Shown here in pieces: positions 28,101 to 37,270 of a stretch of 64,000 bases of DNA. Position numbers and translations under genes: made by a program. Numbering within the stretch: the first letter of the stretch is position 1; each line of letters starts with the position of its first letter. The notes beneath the pieces were generated by a model, which did not search any database, had not been told where the DNA came from, and saw only the letters and a program-made list of their open reading frames with translations. Location: NCBI RefSeq assembly GCF_037975245.1, contig NC_092575.1, positions 28,855,341 through 28,919,340 on the forward strand, read 5' to 3'. The DNA comes from Apostichopus japonicus (Eukaryota; Echinodermata; Holothuroidea; Aspidochirotida; Stichopodidae).

Positions 28101-29832
28101 TAAACAAGATAAATCATAAAGTACAGTATAGCTCATCTTGGTTGAACTTCAAACATGGTATGTAGGTCACTACAAAGTCATATTCGACTTTGTTTGTGAA
28201 AGTCCTAAAGACTATAACATAGGTCTATGTAGCTAGCCTATATTTCTTTCCATTTCACAGGATATTATTCAGCATTTTGTGTAATCACATTGATGGTACT
28301 TTGTGTCATCCATCCCTCTACTGTGGCCTAGGCAATCATGTTCTGCATGCCTTACCATACAGTGGGGAACTAGGGGTATTGGTCAGAGGGGGTGAGAATG
28401 GTCTGTAGGGGCGCTTTGGACACTATCTAATCGGAGCGCCACCACAGGTTGGCACGGAGCGTACAGAATTTTTTTGAGTATAGATACTCCCTAGATCACC
28501 GGAAATGACCCTTTCCTGGTCTTGCTAATTTGCAGATAAACGAAGAATAAATAGCCGTTTGAGCATTTTGTCAGGAAATTACACCAACAAAATGTGACAA
28601 ATGTCAATAGGTAGATGAGAGCGCAATAAAAAAGTCAGTAATCGCGAATAAGTAAAGAGTGGTAAAAAGCTAAAAAAGGTGCCAGCAGTCCATTTTATAT
28701 GGACGCTCCGCCACTGTTACCATAGTTATTTATTTTACATCAGTTAACGACCTAGGCCATATGCCATGCCAAAGTTAGGTTAGTTGTATGACTATGATGA
28801 AGTATGATTATAAAAAGTGGCTATTCTTACGCCTAGTCGTACGAATAATTTATAAATATGCATGCGCAGTTGCTTTAACATGGCTATTTTTACGACTAGG
28901 AGTATAGTCAGTATTGCGAAGTTCGGCATACTGCGAAGTTCGGACCACCCTAAGAAATACACGATTTCACCATGAAAACCTACAGGAAGAGTCAAATTTC
29001 ACCAAAAAGTACGAAGCTACAGTTATTTTCTCTCCAAAATGACCCGTGTGCAATAAATTACTTACATATTTGTCGATAAAATGACGAAGATCTATGAAGT
29101 CTGTTATAATTACTGAAAGAGCAACTGCGCCACCAATTTTATCACCAGCGCCACACTGTGGGTTGCGTGTCCGAACTTCGCAATACTCTAGCAAAGAAAT
29201 ACCAGTTCCACAATCACGAAGAATCTTCTTGGAAAACAACGTGAAAACAGTTTGCAGGAAAGAAAGTTTGGCCGTGTATCGTACTATAACAAAATTCTCC
29301 CACCATATGTAGTATATTTTCAAATGATTTATACCAGAAGATTTAGTTTTGGGGTGTTTTAAGTCTTAAGTGTCCGAACTTCGAAGTCACCATCCTACTA
29401 TTTTTACGACTAGGAGTAACATTAATTTCCGGTTAGGGTTAAGGTTAGAGTTAGGTTAGTGTTTAGGGTTAGGTTCAGGGTTAGGGTTACCCCTACTACA
29501 TGCCCAGTTGCTTTATTTACTTTACTGCGCTTAAATTCGCCGATGTCGTAAGAATAGTTTATAAATAATTGTTACGACTAGTTGTAAGAAGACAGTAGCC
29601 ACGGCCATGATTGTAATGTATGAAGAGCATCTGACTGAGTGGTAGGTGAGCCTATCCTAAGTTAGGTCTTTCTTTCAGCGATTTGGATCAAATCTTCCGG
29701 CCAGGGTTAATGTAGAAAATATTAAAACGGGTATATTCACTCACCCTTCGAAATTATACGCTTAGGTGGATTTTTCTTCGCGGAAACAACTTTGACACTA
29801 GTCTTAGTATTGCTGACCATGGGGGCAGACAT
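7065..29832 (-). CDS. DPH1: DPH1, diphthamide biosynthesis subunit 1 (5' eight coding exons, continues off left edge)
   Basis: Eight exons on the minus strand join without a phase conflict: 29745-29832, 27013-27080, 26650-26719, 19765-19828, 11845-11966, 11139-11293, 9663-9781, 7065-7133. They give about 251 residues of a protein that is usually about 400-450 residues. DPH1 works with DPH2 as an iron-sulfur enzyme that transfers the 3-amino-3-carboxypropyl group of SAM to a histidine of eEF2, the first step of diphthamide synthesis in the cytosol. Seen in the translation: [39 protein letters not shown] (candidate first cluster cysteine, C114/C115), [37 protein letters not shown] (second cluster cysteine, C217) and [17 protein letters not shown]. 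All match the DPH1 family in order; the third cluster cysteine would lie in exons left of base 1. DPH2 is less likely because the GACCVDD and LSPGEILGC contexts are those of DPH1. Introns 3, 4, 7 and 8 are swollen by minisatellites. Confidence 0.93.
7384..7545. repeat. Pyrimidine-rich tract
   Basis: About 160 bp dominated by C and T on the plus strand (purine-rich on the DPH1 sense strand), next to the 58-bp array in intron 7. Confidence 0.6.
7546..9491. repeat. 58-bp minisatellite, about 33 copies (DPH1 intron 7)
   Basis: Unit contains TGTGGATAAACCCATTCTGA and AGTAGTTCATG. Two main variants (AGAGTAACTC and AAAGTATTTC) alternate, and some units have a 4-base insertion (GTACTGTAAC). It decays into diverged half-units at 9,480-9,560. 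No splice site is included. Confidence 0.95.
9663..9781 (-). CDS. DPH1: DPH1 exon 7 (residues 190-228; second Fe-S cysteine)
   Basis: 119 nt between acceptor TTTCTACAG and donor GTGAGTC. It encodes [20 protein letters not shown] followed by [11 protein letters not shown], which is diagnostic for DPH1; C217 is the conserved cluster cysteine of the second domain. Leaves in phase 2. Confidence 0.95.
9782..11138. other. DPH1 intron 6, no array
   Basis: AT-rich intron. Motifs of the AAGTACTTTT type recur at 10,110-10,300, perhaps a decayed hAT-like fragment. A direct repeat of TTAATAGCTAGGCTAGTAAC occurs near 10,577 and 10,606. Repeated 'ACCTTGGTATGAGT' segments lie at 10,870-10,960. No coding exon seen. 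Confidence 0.45.
11139..11293 (-). CDS. DPH1: DPH1 exon 6 (residues 139-189)
   Basis: 155 nt between acceptor TATTTACAG and donor GTAAGTAC. It encodes [20 protein letters not shown] and ends [12 protein letters not shown], the domain 1/domain 2 junction of DPH1. Leaves in phase 0. Confidence 0.93.
11845..11966 (-). CDS. DPH1: DPH1 exon 5 (residues 98-137; first Fe-S cysteine)
   Basis: 122 nt between acceptor TTTACACAG and donor GTGAGTAATG. It encodes [18 protein letters not shown], then [12 protein letters not shown] and IHYGHSCL. The GACCVDD motif contains the first conserved cluster-binding cysteine of DPH1/DPH2-type enzymes. Confidence 0.93.
12363..19764. repeat. 81-bp minisatellite, about 91 copies, abutting the DPH1 exon 4 donor
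   Basis: Unit of 81 bp (83 bp where GTTATGTC is GTTAAATGTC) with CAATGCATTAATAGCCAGAC at its core. On the minus strand each unit carries GTAAATGTGAACAG or, in some units, GTAAGTGTGAACAG; the latter is exactly the donor at exon 4, and the array starts at that donor. It contains a 2,604-bp higher-order tandem duplication. Confidence 0.97.
19765..19828 (-). CDS. DPH1: DPH1 exon 4 (residues 77-96)
   Basis: 64 nt between acceptor TGTTTACAG and donor GTAAGTGTG. It encodes [20 protein letters not shown]. The donor is the first base of an 81-bp minisatellite that fills the following intron. Leaves in phase 2. Confidence 0.92.
20156..25663. repeat. 75/76-bp minisatellite, about 73 copies (DPH1 intron 3)
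   Basis: Unit contains CACAGTATGAATGGATAAAG and TGCTTCAATAATTGAGG. Length alternates through ACTAGTATTG (75) and ACTAACTATTG (76). Blocks recur as larger periods: the GGCATGCAAC variant appears near 24,321, 25,226 and 25,528, spaced about 905 and 302 bp. Short minus-strand frames in it are repeat artefacts. Confidence 0.96.
26010..26590. repeat. GTAT-rich degenerate microsatellite (DPH1 intron 3)
   Basis: Irregular mixture of GTATGTAT, GGGTATGT and TTAATATGTATGT blocks, about 60 bp left of exon 3. Purine/pyrimidine alternation makes it a candidate for Z-DNA or bent DNA. Frames on both strands are low-complexity artefacts. Confidence 0.9.
26650..26719 (-). CDS. DPH1: DPH1 exon 3 (residues 53-75)
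   Basis: 70 nt between acceptor GATTTCAG and donor GTAATG. It encodes [16 protein letters not shown], the LPSNYNFEI signature directly before the first DPH domain. Leaves in phase 1. Confidence 0.88.
27013..27080 (-). CDS. DPH1: DPH1 exon 2 (residues 31-52)
   Basis: 68 nt between acceptor TTCTTAG and donor GTAAGA, encoding [13 protein letters not shown] followed by VDILDAIKQ. This matches the conserved N-terminal 'QIP..IL.N..L..AI' stretch of DPH1. Enters in phase 1 and leaves in phase 0. Confidence 0.85.
27081..28817. other. DPH1 intron 1, left part
   Basis: AT-rich unique sequence with no array and no convincing exon. A short GC-rich patch with GGAGCGCC and GACGCTCC around 28,430-28,710 may be the remains of another inverted-repeat element. 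Confidence 0.4.
28818..29601. mobile_element. Composite inverted-repeat (MITE-like) element in DPH1 intron 1
   Basis: Left end TGGCTATTCTTACGCCTAGT and the reverse complement of the right end (TGGCTACTGTCTTCTTACAA, then CTAGTCGTAACAATTATTTA) form imperfect terminal inverted repeats of about 40 bp. Inside, 28905-29397 is bracketed by perfect 21-bp direct repeats (28884-28904, 29398-29418) and has inverted GCGAAGTTCGGAC motifs near its ends, suggesting a nested insertion. No transposase and no clear outer target duplication. Confidence 0.5.
29431..29490. repeat. Degenerate telomere-like TTAGGG tract
   Basis: About 60 bp of GGTTAGGGTTAAGGTTAGAG-like sequence inside the MITE-like element. Too short and irregular to be a telomere remnant; probably a degenerate simple repeat. 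Confidence 0.6.
29745..29832 (-). CDS. DPH1: DPH1 exon 1 (start codon, residues 1-29)
   Basis: The ATG at 29832-29830 has A at -3 and begins [11 protein letters not shown]; the exon ends AAG G and is followed by the donor GTGAGT at 29744-29739. It leaves in phase 1 and joins the GT of exon 2 to make a glycine codon. An in-frame upstream ATG at 29922-29920 (MSISQYLK) would add 30 residues. I prefer the downstream ATG because DPH1 N-termini are short, but the sequence does not settle this. Confidence 0.75.
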
Positions 29833-29922
29833 TTTGTATCTGATCGACCTGTGGCCAGATACAAACATGTATGGTTTCTTAGTGTCACAATTTTCACCCT
29901 TCAAATATTGTGAAATAGACAT

Positions 29923-30712
29923 TCTATATCATTTTAAAATATTATGATAAGATAAACAAAATATTTTCTGTTTATCTTTTAAAAGCAATGCCATAGAAAT
30001 GACTTTATTACGCCGGACATACTTACTAGGCCTAGAAGTTATTATTAAACTACGTTAGATGTTAAACCCTATTGGCATTATTAATATAGCGAATTTCATA
30101 CTTGATATTCTATGTCTCAGCTAAAGTCAATTGCAGCCTCGAAGTTTTATCGTTGAGGAAACGAAAGAATCGTGTTCAAATGTTTCTTCTTGTAGATTCT
30201 TTTGAAATGAAGGTGAAGAACTTCATCGTTAGCAAAGTTCTAACGTAATATGACTAAGTTACTCTATCTAATCTTAGTTCTTACACTTACAAGTTACAAT
30301 TAACGTTAGGCCTACAGTAGGCTAGCCTGCTTCTGTTTCTTAAGTTAAAGCTAAATAGTATAATAAACCTAACCAACGATATAATACCATTCGTACTAAA
30401 ACGTTCAGAGCTAGGCAAGACCTTTGTCATGAGCTTTTGTCAGCCTTGTGCTTAGTTACATGTAGACCCAACAGTAGACATGTTGATTTAACATTAGCCT
30501 TCTAGCCTAGGCCCTAAAGGCCTAACTTTTTTCATATAGGCCTACAGTAGGTCCTTTCCACATCACAATACTAAATAAGCTCCCCTGAAATTTCAACCAA
30601 ATCAAATGCAATGAATTGAAAATTTTCAATTTGTAAATTGTTACCACTGTACTTCTGCTAACTGTAAGTCACGATGCATTACTTGTCTTGGTGTATTCTG
30701 ACCTCCAGTATA
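29923..30712. promoter_or_regulatory. Divergent intergenic region, likely DPH1 promoter
   Basis: The first sequence upstream of the DPH1 start, AT-rich with several AGGCCTA-type motifs (GGCCTA recurs at about 30,030-30,545). No TATA box or CpG island I would defend. The F-box gene transcribes away on the other strand from somewhere to the right. Placement as promoter rests only on position. Confidence 0.3.
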
Positions 30713-32924
30713 CAGTACCGCTCACGTATAACTCCGCGTAGATGTATACTCTACGTTTATATACGCGATTATACGATGTTATACGTTTCTGTACGCAACT
30801 TTCTACACGGTGTCTACAAGGTGTCTACGCGGCTTAGGGCTTCGCTCTAGTGCCCATGAATAGGGGTTAAACGCGCGACGTACAATCATGTATGATCTGT
30901 AAACGTAGTGTGTTTGCAGCCGCTTTACATAGCAGAGCTTCTATGGGTTAGAATAAACTGTGATGAAGAAAAGAGTCTGTAAACTCAGTATCGCACCAAG
31001 CCCAATTAATAACTTTCCAAAATATTCAACCACAGAGTTAGCATATACTTAAGCGGATAAGAATAAGATAAAACAGCACTACTAGGACTCAGAGCTCAAA
31101 CGATCGATACAATCAATGCAAAAACTTTAGCAAGGAAACTATATTAATTACGACCATGTGCCCCAGTCTGTTACTATTTATATGAGTTAAGCATTAAATT
31201 GAATGTAGGTAACAATCTATGAGAACTAGGTAGGCCTTTGCCGATCCTACCTCTTAGCTTACATCAAAAGATACGCCGTATACACCTCGCAAGAAAACCA
31301 CGCTAACCTTACATGAAAAAACAATATTTTGCACTTGAAGATCTGACTTCCCCCAAAATGAAATGATAAGGTCTAGAACTTTAGACCCAGTACTTCTTAG
31401 TACATTGAGATTCCAATTACTAGTCAAAAATATTTTCTGAAGAAAATCCTTACAATATTTTTCACAAATATTGATAATTAGATAAGTGCTTCCGCCCCGG
31501 AATTCGCTCCGCTTACGTAAAACTTCTATATATATAACACATGGAAAAACCTGAGTTTTTACACACATAATTCCCATTGAAATTGGTCACGGAACATAAG
31601 TAGGTCATCGAAATACGAACTTGCCCAAGTTCATCGCACCATTGGAATGACACAACACATTGAACATGATGGTACATTTTCCCATCATCTGGACGCTGAG
31701 TGTAAATTTTGGTGAAATATGCAAATTATTAATACTGTAGTACTGTACTGCGCGGTTGAAACTTAAACTATTGCGACACACACAAATTTTGGGAAGCTGT
31801 TGTAGAAGTAACTTTTGTATCAAATCTAAAGTACTGTAACTAGGTACTATAATTAATAAAAGAGGGTTTTCTTCAGGTGGTAAGGAAAAGGGGTGTTTCG
31901 GTGAACTCAATCTCTTTGTATAGTACTTGGATACTTAAAATGACCATGTACATGCAGTTTCTATTTCTTTTTAGTAAGCTCTACTTAGCATTTTTATGCT
32001 GCGTGGATCTTTATTGGAATAAATACGAAATGTATTGTTTGACGCCAGTATTTAACGGTAAGCATTTCTTAAATTGTTGACTGAGCTTCAAAATCCATTT
32101 TCCAAAATGGTTTTATAAAAACAACATACAGCTAGGGTAGAAAAATATTAACTTAACCACATTAACGAGAATTGTTCTAACCAAATAAAATACATGTTTC
32201 TCGTACTGAGATCTGAAAAAAAACGGGTGGCCATTTTTCTTCTTTCATGCGCTGATATTAGTTTGGAAGATGTGGCAACCTTTACAAAATAATTTTTAAG
32301 GATTGTTTAGATTTCTTGTAATACAAATAGAGACTCGGGAATCAGGAAAAAGGAGGCCCCTTGCACGGACGAGAAACATGTTTTGTTTTGAACCGGACCT
32401 GCTTCAAAGTTGTTGGGTGGAATTATTATTTTTTTCATTCTGTTAGAACCAACGGTAAATTATATAGAAAATTGACACAAGAAATGCTTAGTAATACTTT
32501 ATTATTTCTTCAAAATGTTGCCAACTATTCAAAGTAAACTTATCTTCAGTGGAACAAAACCTCTACAACTGAAAAAAAAGTCTGGAAAAGTAACACTGAA
32601 TAGAAACCCAATTAATGAAAACCAGTTAAGTTCTATGCCGGCAAACACTTTACCTGCGTCCCATTTACTGCTAAGTGAATATCACAACTTAATCTACGAT
32701 GTAAAAAACGGCTGTTTTAAACATCTCACTTATTCTTTCGGTGACTTTAATCCCTATTAATTGAGCACAATAGCATTTCCTGCATATAAACTCGTACAGG
32801 GATTAAACGCGGTGTCTACGCGGCAATTTGTTTGTCAACGAGTTTATACGCGATTGTACTTGTTTATACGTTTTTATACGATTCTGTGCACGTACACATG
32901 TCCAGGTATACGTGAGCGGTACTG
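30713..32924. mobile_element. 2.2-kb DNA transposon-like element with TA flanks
   Basis: Both ends begin with a perfect 18-bp inverted repeat CAGTACCGCTCACGTATA and are flanked by TA (30711-30712 and 32925-32926), the target duplication of Tc1/mariner-class elements. Sub-terminal regions are rich in TATACG and share direct copies of GTGTCTACGCGG (30821-30832, 32812-32823). Internal frames are short; the longest plausible one (32,515-32,760, 81 residues, LPTIQSKLIFSG...) resembles no transposase I know, so it is probably non-autonomous or of an unfamiliar family. Confidence 0.55.
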
Positions 32925-33476
32925 TAGGCCTAGTATTGAATAGGCTAAGAACTAGTACTTGGGGCTTGTAGTATTGGTGAACTACAGTTATAGCCATGGT
33001 AATTCATACATGCGACATGACTTCAAGTTTTTTGGATACATAGTTTTGATACATGTTAAGTTGCAAGATTGTTGTGAAAAAGAAGTACCTGTTTATAGCA
33101 TTTTAGCATGTCTGAATAGTACAACAGAATCAAGACAGCCTTCTGTTCATTCGAAACCCTCAGAGAGAAGAATATGTCTTAAAAGCTTAACAGTTCCGTC
33201 CTATATGTTTTACCTTATGCAAGAAGAAACCTTTAACTTCTATTGGCTAGGTGAAATTAAGTTGGTCTGAAGCTCATGCTGTTCCTCTAATATCTCTCAC
33301 TCTCCATCTTACCAATTAGTAAGTACAACCTGATCATTACTGCAACAATTGATGTTGCAAGACATGCTTTTCTACAGTTCTTAACTAAATGTATGCTATG
33401 AATCACTGAGCTGTGCTGTTGTTTTACTGATTTCATCAGCATTTCCTAATTACCTGTCCTTCCTTTTGCTCCTTAG
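32925..33476. other. Upstream flank / likely 5' intron of the F-box gene
   Basis: AT-rich sequence ending in the pyrimidine tract and AG at 33476. No repeat and no coding exon recognised. Confidence 0.4.
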
Positions 33477-33539
33477 ATCTGTCAAGCCATGCTGGCACCT
33501 TGATCATTGAAGTTGCCAGAATCCAGCTCATCAGCAAGA
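33477..33539 (+). other. 5' UTR part of the F-box exon, with upstream splice acceptor
   Basis: A strong 3' splice site (pyrimidine-rich tract, then CTCCTTAG ending at 33476) stands 63 nt before the ATG. This implies at least one non-coding 5' exon upstream, somewhere in 30-33 kb; I could not place its donor. Confidence 0.5.
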
Positions 33540-36122
33540 ATGGCTGTTTCAGTCAGAGCAGCTTACTCAATGCCTCACTTGCATACAATGGATTTTGATT
33601 TGTCCCCAAAGAGTGGATTTGATCATGATGCAAGATGGGGTAATAGCAACCCAGTGTTTATTTTGAGCTTGTTAGAGATTGTGGAGCAAGAAAATGATGT
33701 CCATATTCAGGAAGCTGCCCCAAGGCTTAAACCTGGATGGGTTCGTAATGCTTGCGCTGCCTTTGAGCAGGGCATGGCTTTCTCTAACTTTGATAGTGTC
33801 AACAACTTGCAGAATCAAGAAAGTGGTAAGAAGGCATCACAAGATTTAAAGCAAAACAACACCTTAGAAAAGCAAGTCCCCAAAAACCATGTCCCTGCAA
33901 GAAGGGAAGAAAGAAATCGAAGCTCTGCACTGCAAAAGTCAAGGTCTTTAGAGAGTCTGAATGCCAACCAGAATGTTGTCAAGAAAGGAAATAGTTCTGT
34001 GCTCAAATCTGTTAAGAAAGATGTAGATGATTCTTCGTTGATGGCTTCTAAGGAGAAACAAGAAGACCTATTACATGTGCAGAATGTTTCCAAGCTAAAA
34101 AGATCAAAATCTACATCTGATAAAAGTCTTCCAAGTACCAAAAGAAAGGTTCCCATAACTAAAGAAAATCTAGTTAAGCAAACCAGGTCCAGTGAAGCTG
34201 CTAGTGCTTCTGGAGTGTGGTGGGAAACATTGCCAGGTCCTCAGCAGTGTAATAAAGGTAAGAGGCTAGGTGACAAATATCAACAATCCAAGAAACCAAC
34301 ATCAAGGGAGTTGACAAGTAGACACACAACAAAGGATGCAGATGCAACTCCTTCAAGCACAGTGGCCTCTGCTTGTAATGGTGTGGGTCTTGATTCATGC
34401 AAGCCTTCCATCAGAAAAAGGATACCCCAGTTCCAGAAGGATATCCAGTCAGGGGATGTTTGCGACCCTGCCTCTCTTAATTATGACAAGCCTTCCATCA
34501 GGAGAAGGATACCCCAGTTCCAGAAGGATATCGAGTCAGGGGATGTTTGCGACCCTGCCTCTCTTAATAATGACAATGATTGTCGTGATGTGAATGTCCT
34601 CAGAAAATCCAGCCATGTCCTAGATCAGGTTAATGCCTCAACTTACAAAGATGATGTTATTACCGTTTGCAAAGAAAACTCAAGCACAGATCCTCCTTTC
34701 ATTTCCCTGGACCAAACAGATATGGTGGATCAAGGTGAAGACAAACAGCAAAGAAACAAGTCTCAGACAAGTAACCATCATTGTGATGAGGGATACCAAC
34801 AGTCAATACTCTTAGCTGGATCATTAAAAGATCTGTCACAGTACAAGTCTGAAGGTCCAGCTGAGCCCATTCATGACAGTCAAGAACCCTCAGTTAGACC
34901 AAAAGAAAGCCATTCACTTGTCAAAGATGTGACTTCTCGTTTGAACAAGGAGGATGGGGCAGTTCCATCTGCTAGAAATGTTGTAATGAATCAAGGTACA
35001 GTATCAGTGTGTATTAAATCCTCTGCATATGGAATTAAACAGCAGCAATTAGGTCCATGTGATTTACCAGATGAAGGAGTAACTCAGGATGCTGTGTTTC
35101 AAAGTGCAATGTGCCAAAGTGTAGCTGTTTTGAAATCCCAAGATTTGCCACCAACCACCAACAATGCAATAGAAGTGGTGGTTGTCGGTAAAAAATTAGA
35201 TTCAGGCCTAGAGGCAACAGAGATGTTGCCTTGCAACCATGGGAGTGAGCTACAAGGAATATCAGTTACAATACAGGAAAGATGGAAATATCCACCTGAA
35301 TTACTTGAAGTATATCTCTTGAGCAAGAATTCAGATAAATTTGATGATAGCATTGAGTGGAAGACTTTCAATTCTCATTTTACATCTTACCGCCATCTTT
35401 CAATTTCTCGCCCAAGGTTTACTGCAAGCTTTAGAAAATCAATTTGTGGTGAGCTTGACAAAACTGAAACATCGACAGATCATTTAGTAAACCTGAAAAG
35501 GGCCTTTGACAAGAAATGGTCCCGGTGTAATAGTTTAACTTTAAAGAGGGGATCAAAAAACTTTGGTTCATTTTATTATCAAGTGAGGAACCATCCTCTT
35601 GCATACCATGATCCCTACGAGACTGAGGAGAGTGAGTCAGAGAGTGAAGATGAAGTGAATGATGATGTGACGTACTTCAGTCTCATTCCCACCTACATTT
35701 TAGCCAGGATCTTCCGTTGCTTAAACACTAGAGACCTTGCTGCTCTCAAGTGCACGTGTTGGGACTTCCACTGGCTGATCAACCAATTTGATATCGCTGG
35801 TTCAGATACCAAATGGGTGTCTGGAGCTGAATATCGCAACGACCCCTGCATGCATTGCGGGAAGATTCGAGATCCTAGGGGTGACGTGTCACTCTGCAGA
35901 CGTCATCCTAAAATCTTCTATAGGTACAGCCATATAGGAAGGTGTTACTGGACATGCTGCAATGCCATAGACAAGGGAACAGTAGGCTGTCAGATCGGAC
36001 TGCACAATAACAAATGGACCACTGCCAACTTTGAACCTTACTTTATTTGTAAGCCATGGAGAAGTATGGCTTGGTATGTCACAGCTAACAATGAGCGATG
36101 GTGCGATAAAGAACATCTATGA
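33540..36122 (+). CDS. F-box protein of the FBXO34/FBXO46 type, single coding exon
   Basis: 860 codons from ATG at 33540 to TGA at 36120-36122. The open frame extends 11 codons further upstream but without an ATG. F-box proteins bind SKP1 and present substrates to SCF ubiquitin ligases. Residues about 35-55 (VFILSLLEIVEQEN) resemble the short conserved N-terminal helix of FBXO34/46. Residues about 90-600 are polar, low in hydrophobics and probably disordered. An acidic run (EESESESEDE) at about 694-708 precedes the F-box at about 713-755 (LIPTYILARIFRCL, TRDLAALKCTC). The tail has a Cys/His pattern, C770-x2-C773, C786-x2-H789, C806-C807, C817 and H822, with DVSLCRRHPK and GCQIGLH as in FBXO34/46. 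Residues 288-316 and 317-345 are a 29-residue tandem duplication (KPSIRKRIPQFQKD type). Substrate unknown. It is divergent from DPH1 and convergent with the GTPase gene. Confidence 0.88.
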   Translation: MAVSVRAAYSMPHLHTMDFDLSPKSGFDHDARWGNSNPVFILSLLEIVEQENDVHIQEAAPRLKPGWVRNACAAFEQGMAFSNFDSVNNLQNQESGKKASQDLKQNNTLEKQVPKNHVPARREERNRSSALQKSRSLESLNANQNVVKKGNSSVLKSVKKDVDDSSLMASKEKQEDLLHVQNVSKLKRSKSTSDKSLPSTKRKVPITKENLVKQTRSSEAASASGVWWETLPGPQQCNKGKRLGDKYQQSKKPTSRELTSRHTTKDADATPSSTVASACNGVGLDSCKPSIRKRIPQFQKDIQSGDVCDPASLNYDKPSIRRRIPQFQKDIESGDVCDPASLNNDNDCRDVNVLRKSSHVLDQVNASTYKDDVITVCKENSSTDPPFISLDQTDMVDQGEDKQQRNKSQTSNHHCDEGYQQSILLAGSLKDLSQYKSEGPAEPIHDSQEPSVRPKESHSLVKDVTSRLNKEDGAVPSARNVVMNQGTVSVCIKSSAYGIKQQQLGPCDLPDEGVTQDAVFQSAMCQSVAVLKSQDLPPTTNNAIEVVVVGKKLDSGLEATEMLPCNHGSELQGISVTIQERWKYPPELLEVYLLSKNSDKFDDSIEWKTFNSHFTSYRHLSISRPRFTASFRKSICGELDKTETSTDHLVNLKRAFDKKWSRCNSLTLKRGSKNFGSFYYQVRNHPLAYHDPYETEESESESEDEVNDDVTYFSLIPTYILARIFRCLNTRDLAALKCTCWDFHWLINQFDIAGSDTKWVSGAEYRNDPCMHCGKIRDPRGDVSLCRRHPKIFYRYSHIGRCYWTCCNAIDKGTVGCQIGLHNNKWTTANFEPYFICKPWRSMAWYVTANNERWCDKEHL

Positions 36123-36329
36123 ACAAGGTGGTGCAATTCAATCATATTTTAGCTCAGTATTGTGAACAATACATTGTGAACAATTACATTATGTATTTGT
36201 TACAGGCTGCATTCTACCCAGAGATGGGCATTCAATGGAGGTATTGAACACATGATGGGCATTGAACACATGATCATCAGTTGCATCAGTGAGCATAACA
36301 CCTTACAATGCAAGGTGTAAATTTGGGGG

Positions 36330-36665
36330 AGAGGGGGAGTGGGATTGCTAGGCATGTGTGTGGGGAGAGTGGGAGTGGGATTGCTAGGTGTGGGGGAGTG
36401 GGATTGCTAGGTGTGGGGTGGGGGAGGGGGATTGCTAGGCATGTGGGTGGGGGAGAGGTGGGGGAGTGGGATTGCTAGGTGTGGGGTGGGGGAGTGGGAT
36501 TGCTAGGCATGTTGGTGGGGGAGAGGTAGGGGAGTGGGATTGCTAGGTGTGGGGGAGAGGGGAGTGGGATTGCTGGGTGGGGAGTGGGATGGCTAGGTGT
36601 GTTGGTGGGGGAGAGGGTGAGTGGGATTGCTAGGTGTGTGGGTGGGGGAGAGGGGGTGAGAGGAG
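36330..36665. repeat. G-rich minisatellite in the F-box 3' flank
   Basis: Irregular units with GGGATTGCTAGGTGTG and runs of GGGGGAGAGG, about 30 bp each. Several G3-5 runs are close enough to form G-quadruplexes on the F-box transcript if it is in the 3' UTR. Confidence 0.85.
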
Positions 36666-36889
36666 TGTTAGTGATCATCATTGCATGACTTTCACAGCAA
36701 ATGTTTATTACCTCAAAAAGTGATATAACACTTTCAAAACAGCTATGTAGCCTGTAGAGCTCTTTTGGGTGATTAAGAAGTATTACTGACTGATGGGGCT
36801 AACTACCAGATCTTTGAATGAACACACATTGAAAGCAGTAATACTGCTCAATATTCTATACTAGAGTACTTGGGTGAAAACCAAGATAG

Positions 36890-37270
36890 CATCTGATGGG
36901 ATAACATACCACAATCAAACACTGGTGTGTAAAGAAACATGACCATACATAGCCAAAGGATGACCAAGACACAGACTTAGTTTAGATATCTTGTAGATCA
37001 TTCAAAACCAAGATAGGATCTGGTGGAATTACATAACACAATCAAACACTGGTGTGTAAAGAAACATGACCATACATAGCCAAAGGATGACCAAGACACA
37101 GACTTAGTTTAGATATCTTGTAGATCATTCAAAACCAAGATAGGATCTGGTGGAATTACATAACACAATCAGACACTGATGTGTAAAGAAACATGACCAT
37201 ACATAGCCAAAGAATGAAACAGGCACAGAATTAGTTTAGATATCTTGTAGATCATTCAAAAGCAAGAGTC
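36890..37270. repeat. 127-bp tandem repeat, about 3 copies
   Basis: Three copies including CATACATAGCCAAAGGATGA and ATATCTTGTAGATCATTCAA, with 127-bp spacing between the first two (36,944 and 37,071). Confidence 0.85.

Noticed and set aside
28967-29323. 118-codon minus-strand frame and 72-codon plus-strand frame inside the MITE-like element
   Set aside because: Neither resembles a known protein, they overlap each other, and they lie in an inverted-repeat element within an intron.
29431-29490. Interstitial telomere or chromosome-fusion point
   Set aside because: Only about 60 bp of irregular TTAGGG-like words inside an inverted-repeat element; no subtelomeric features nearby.
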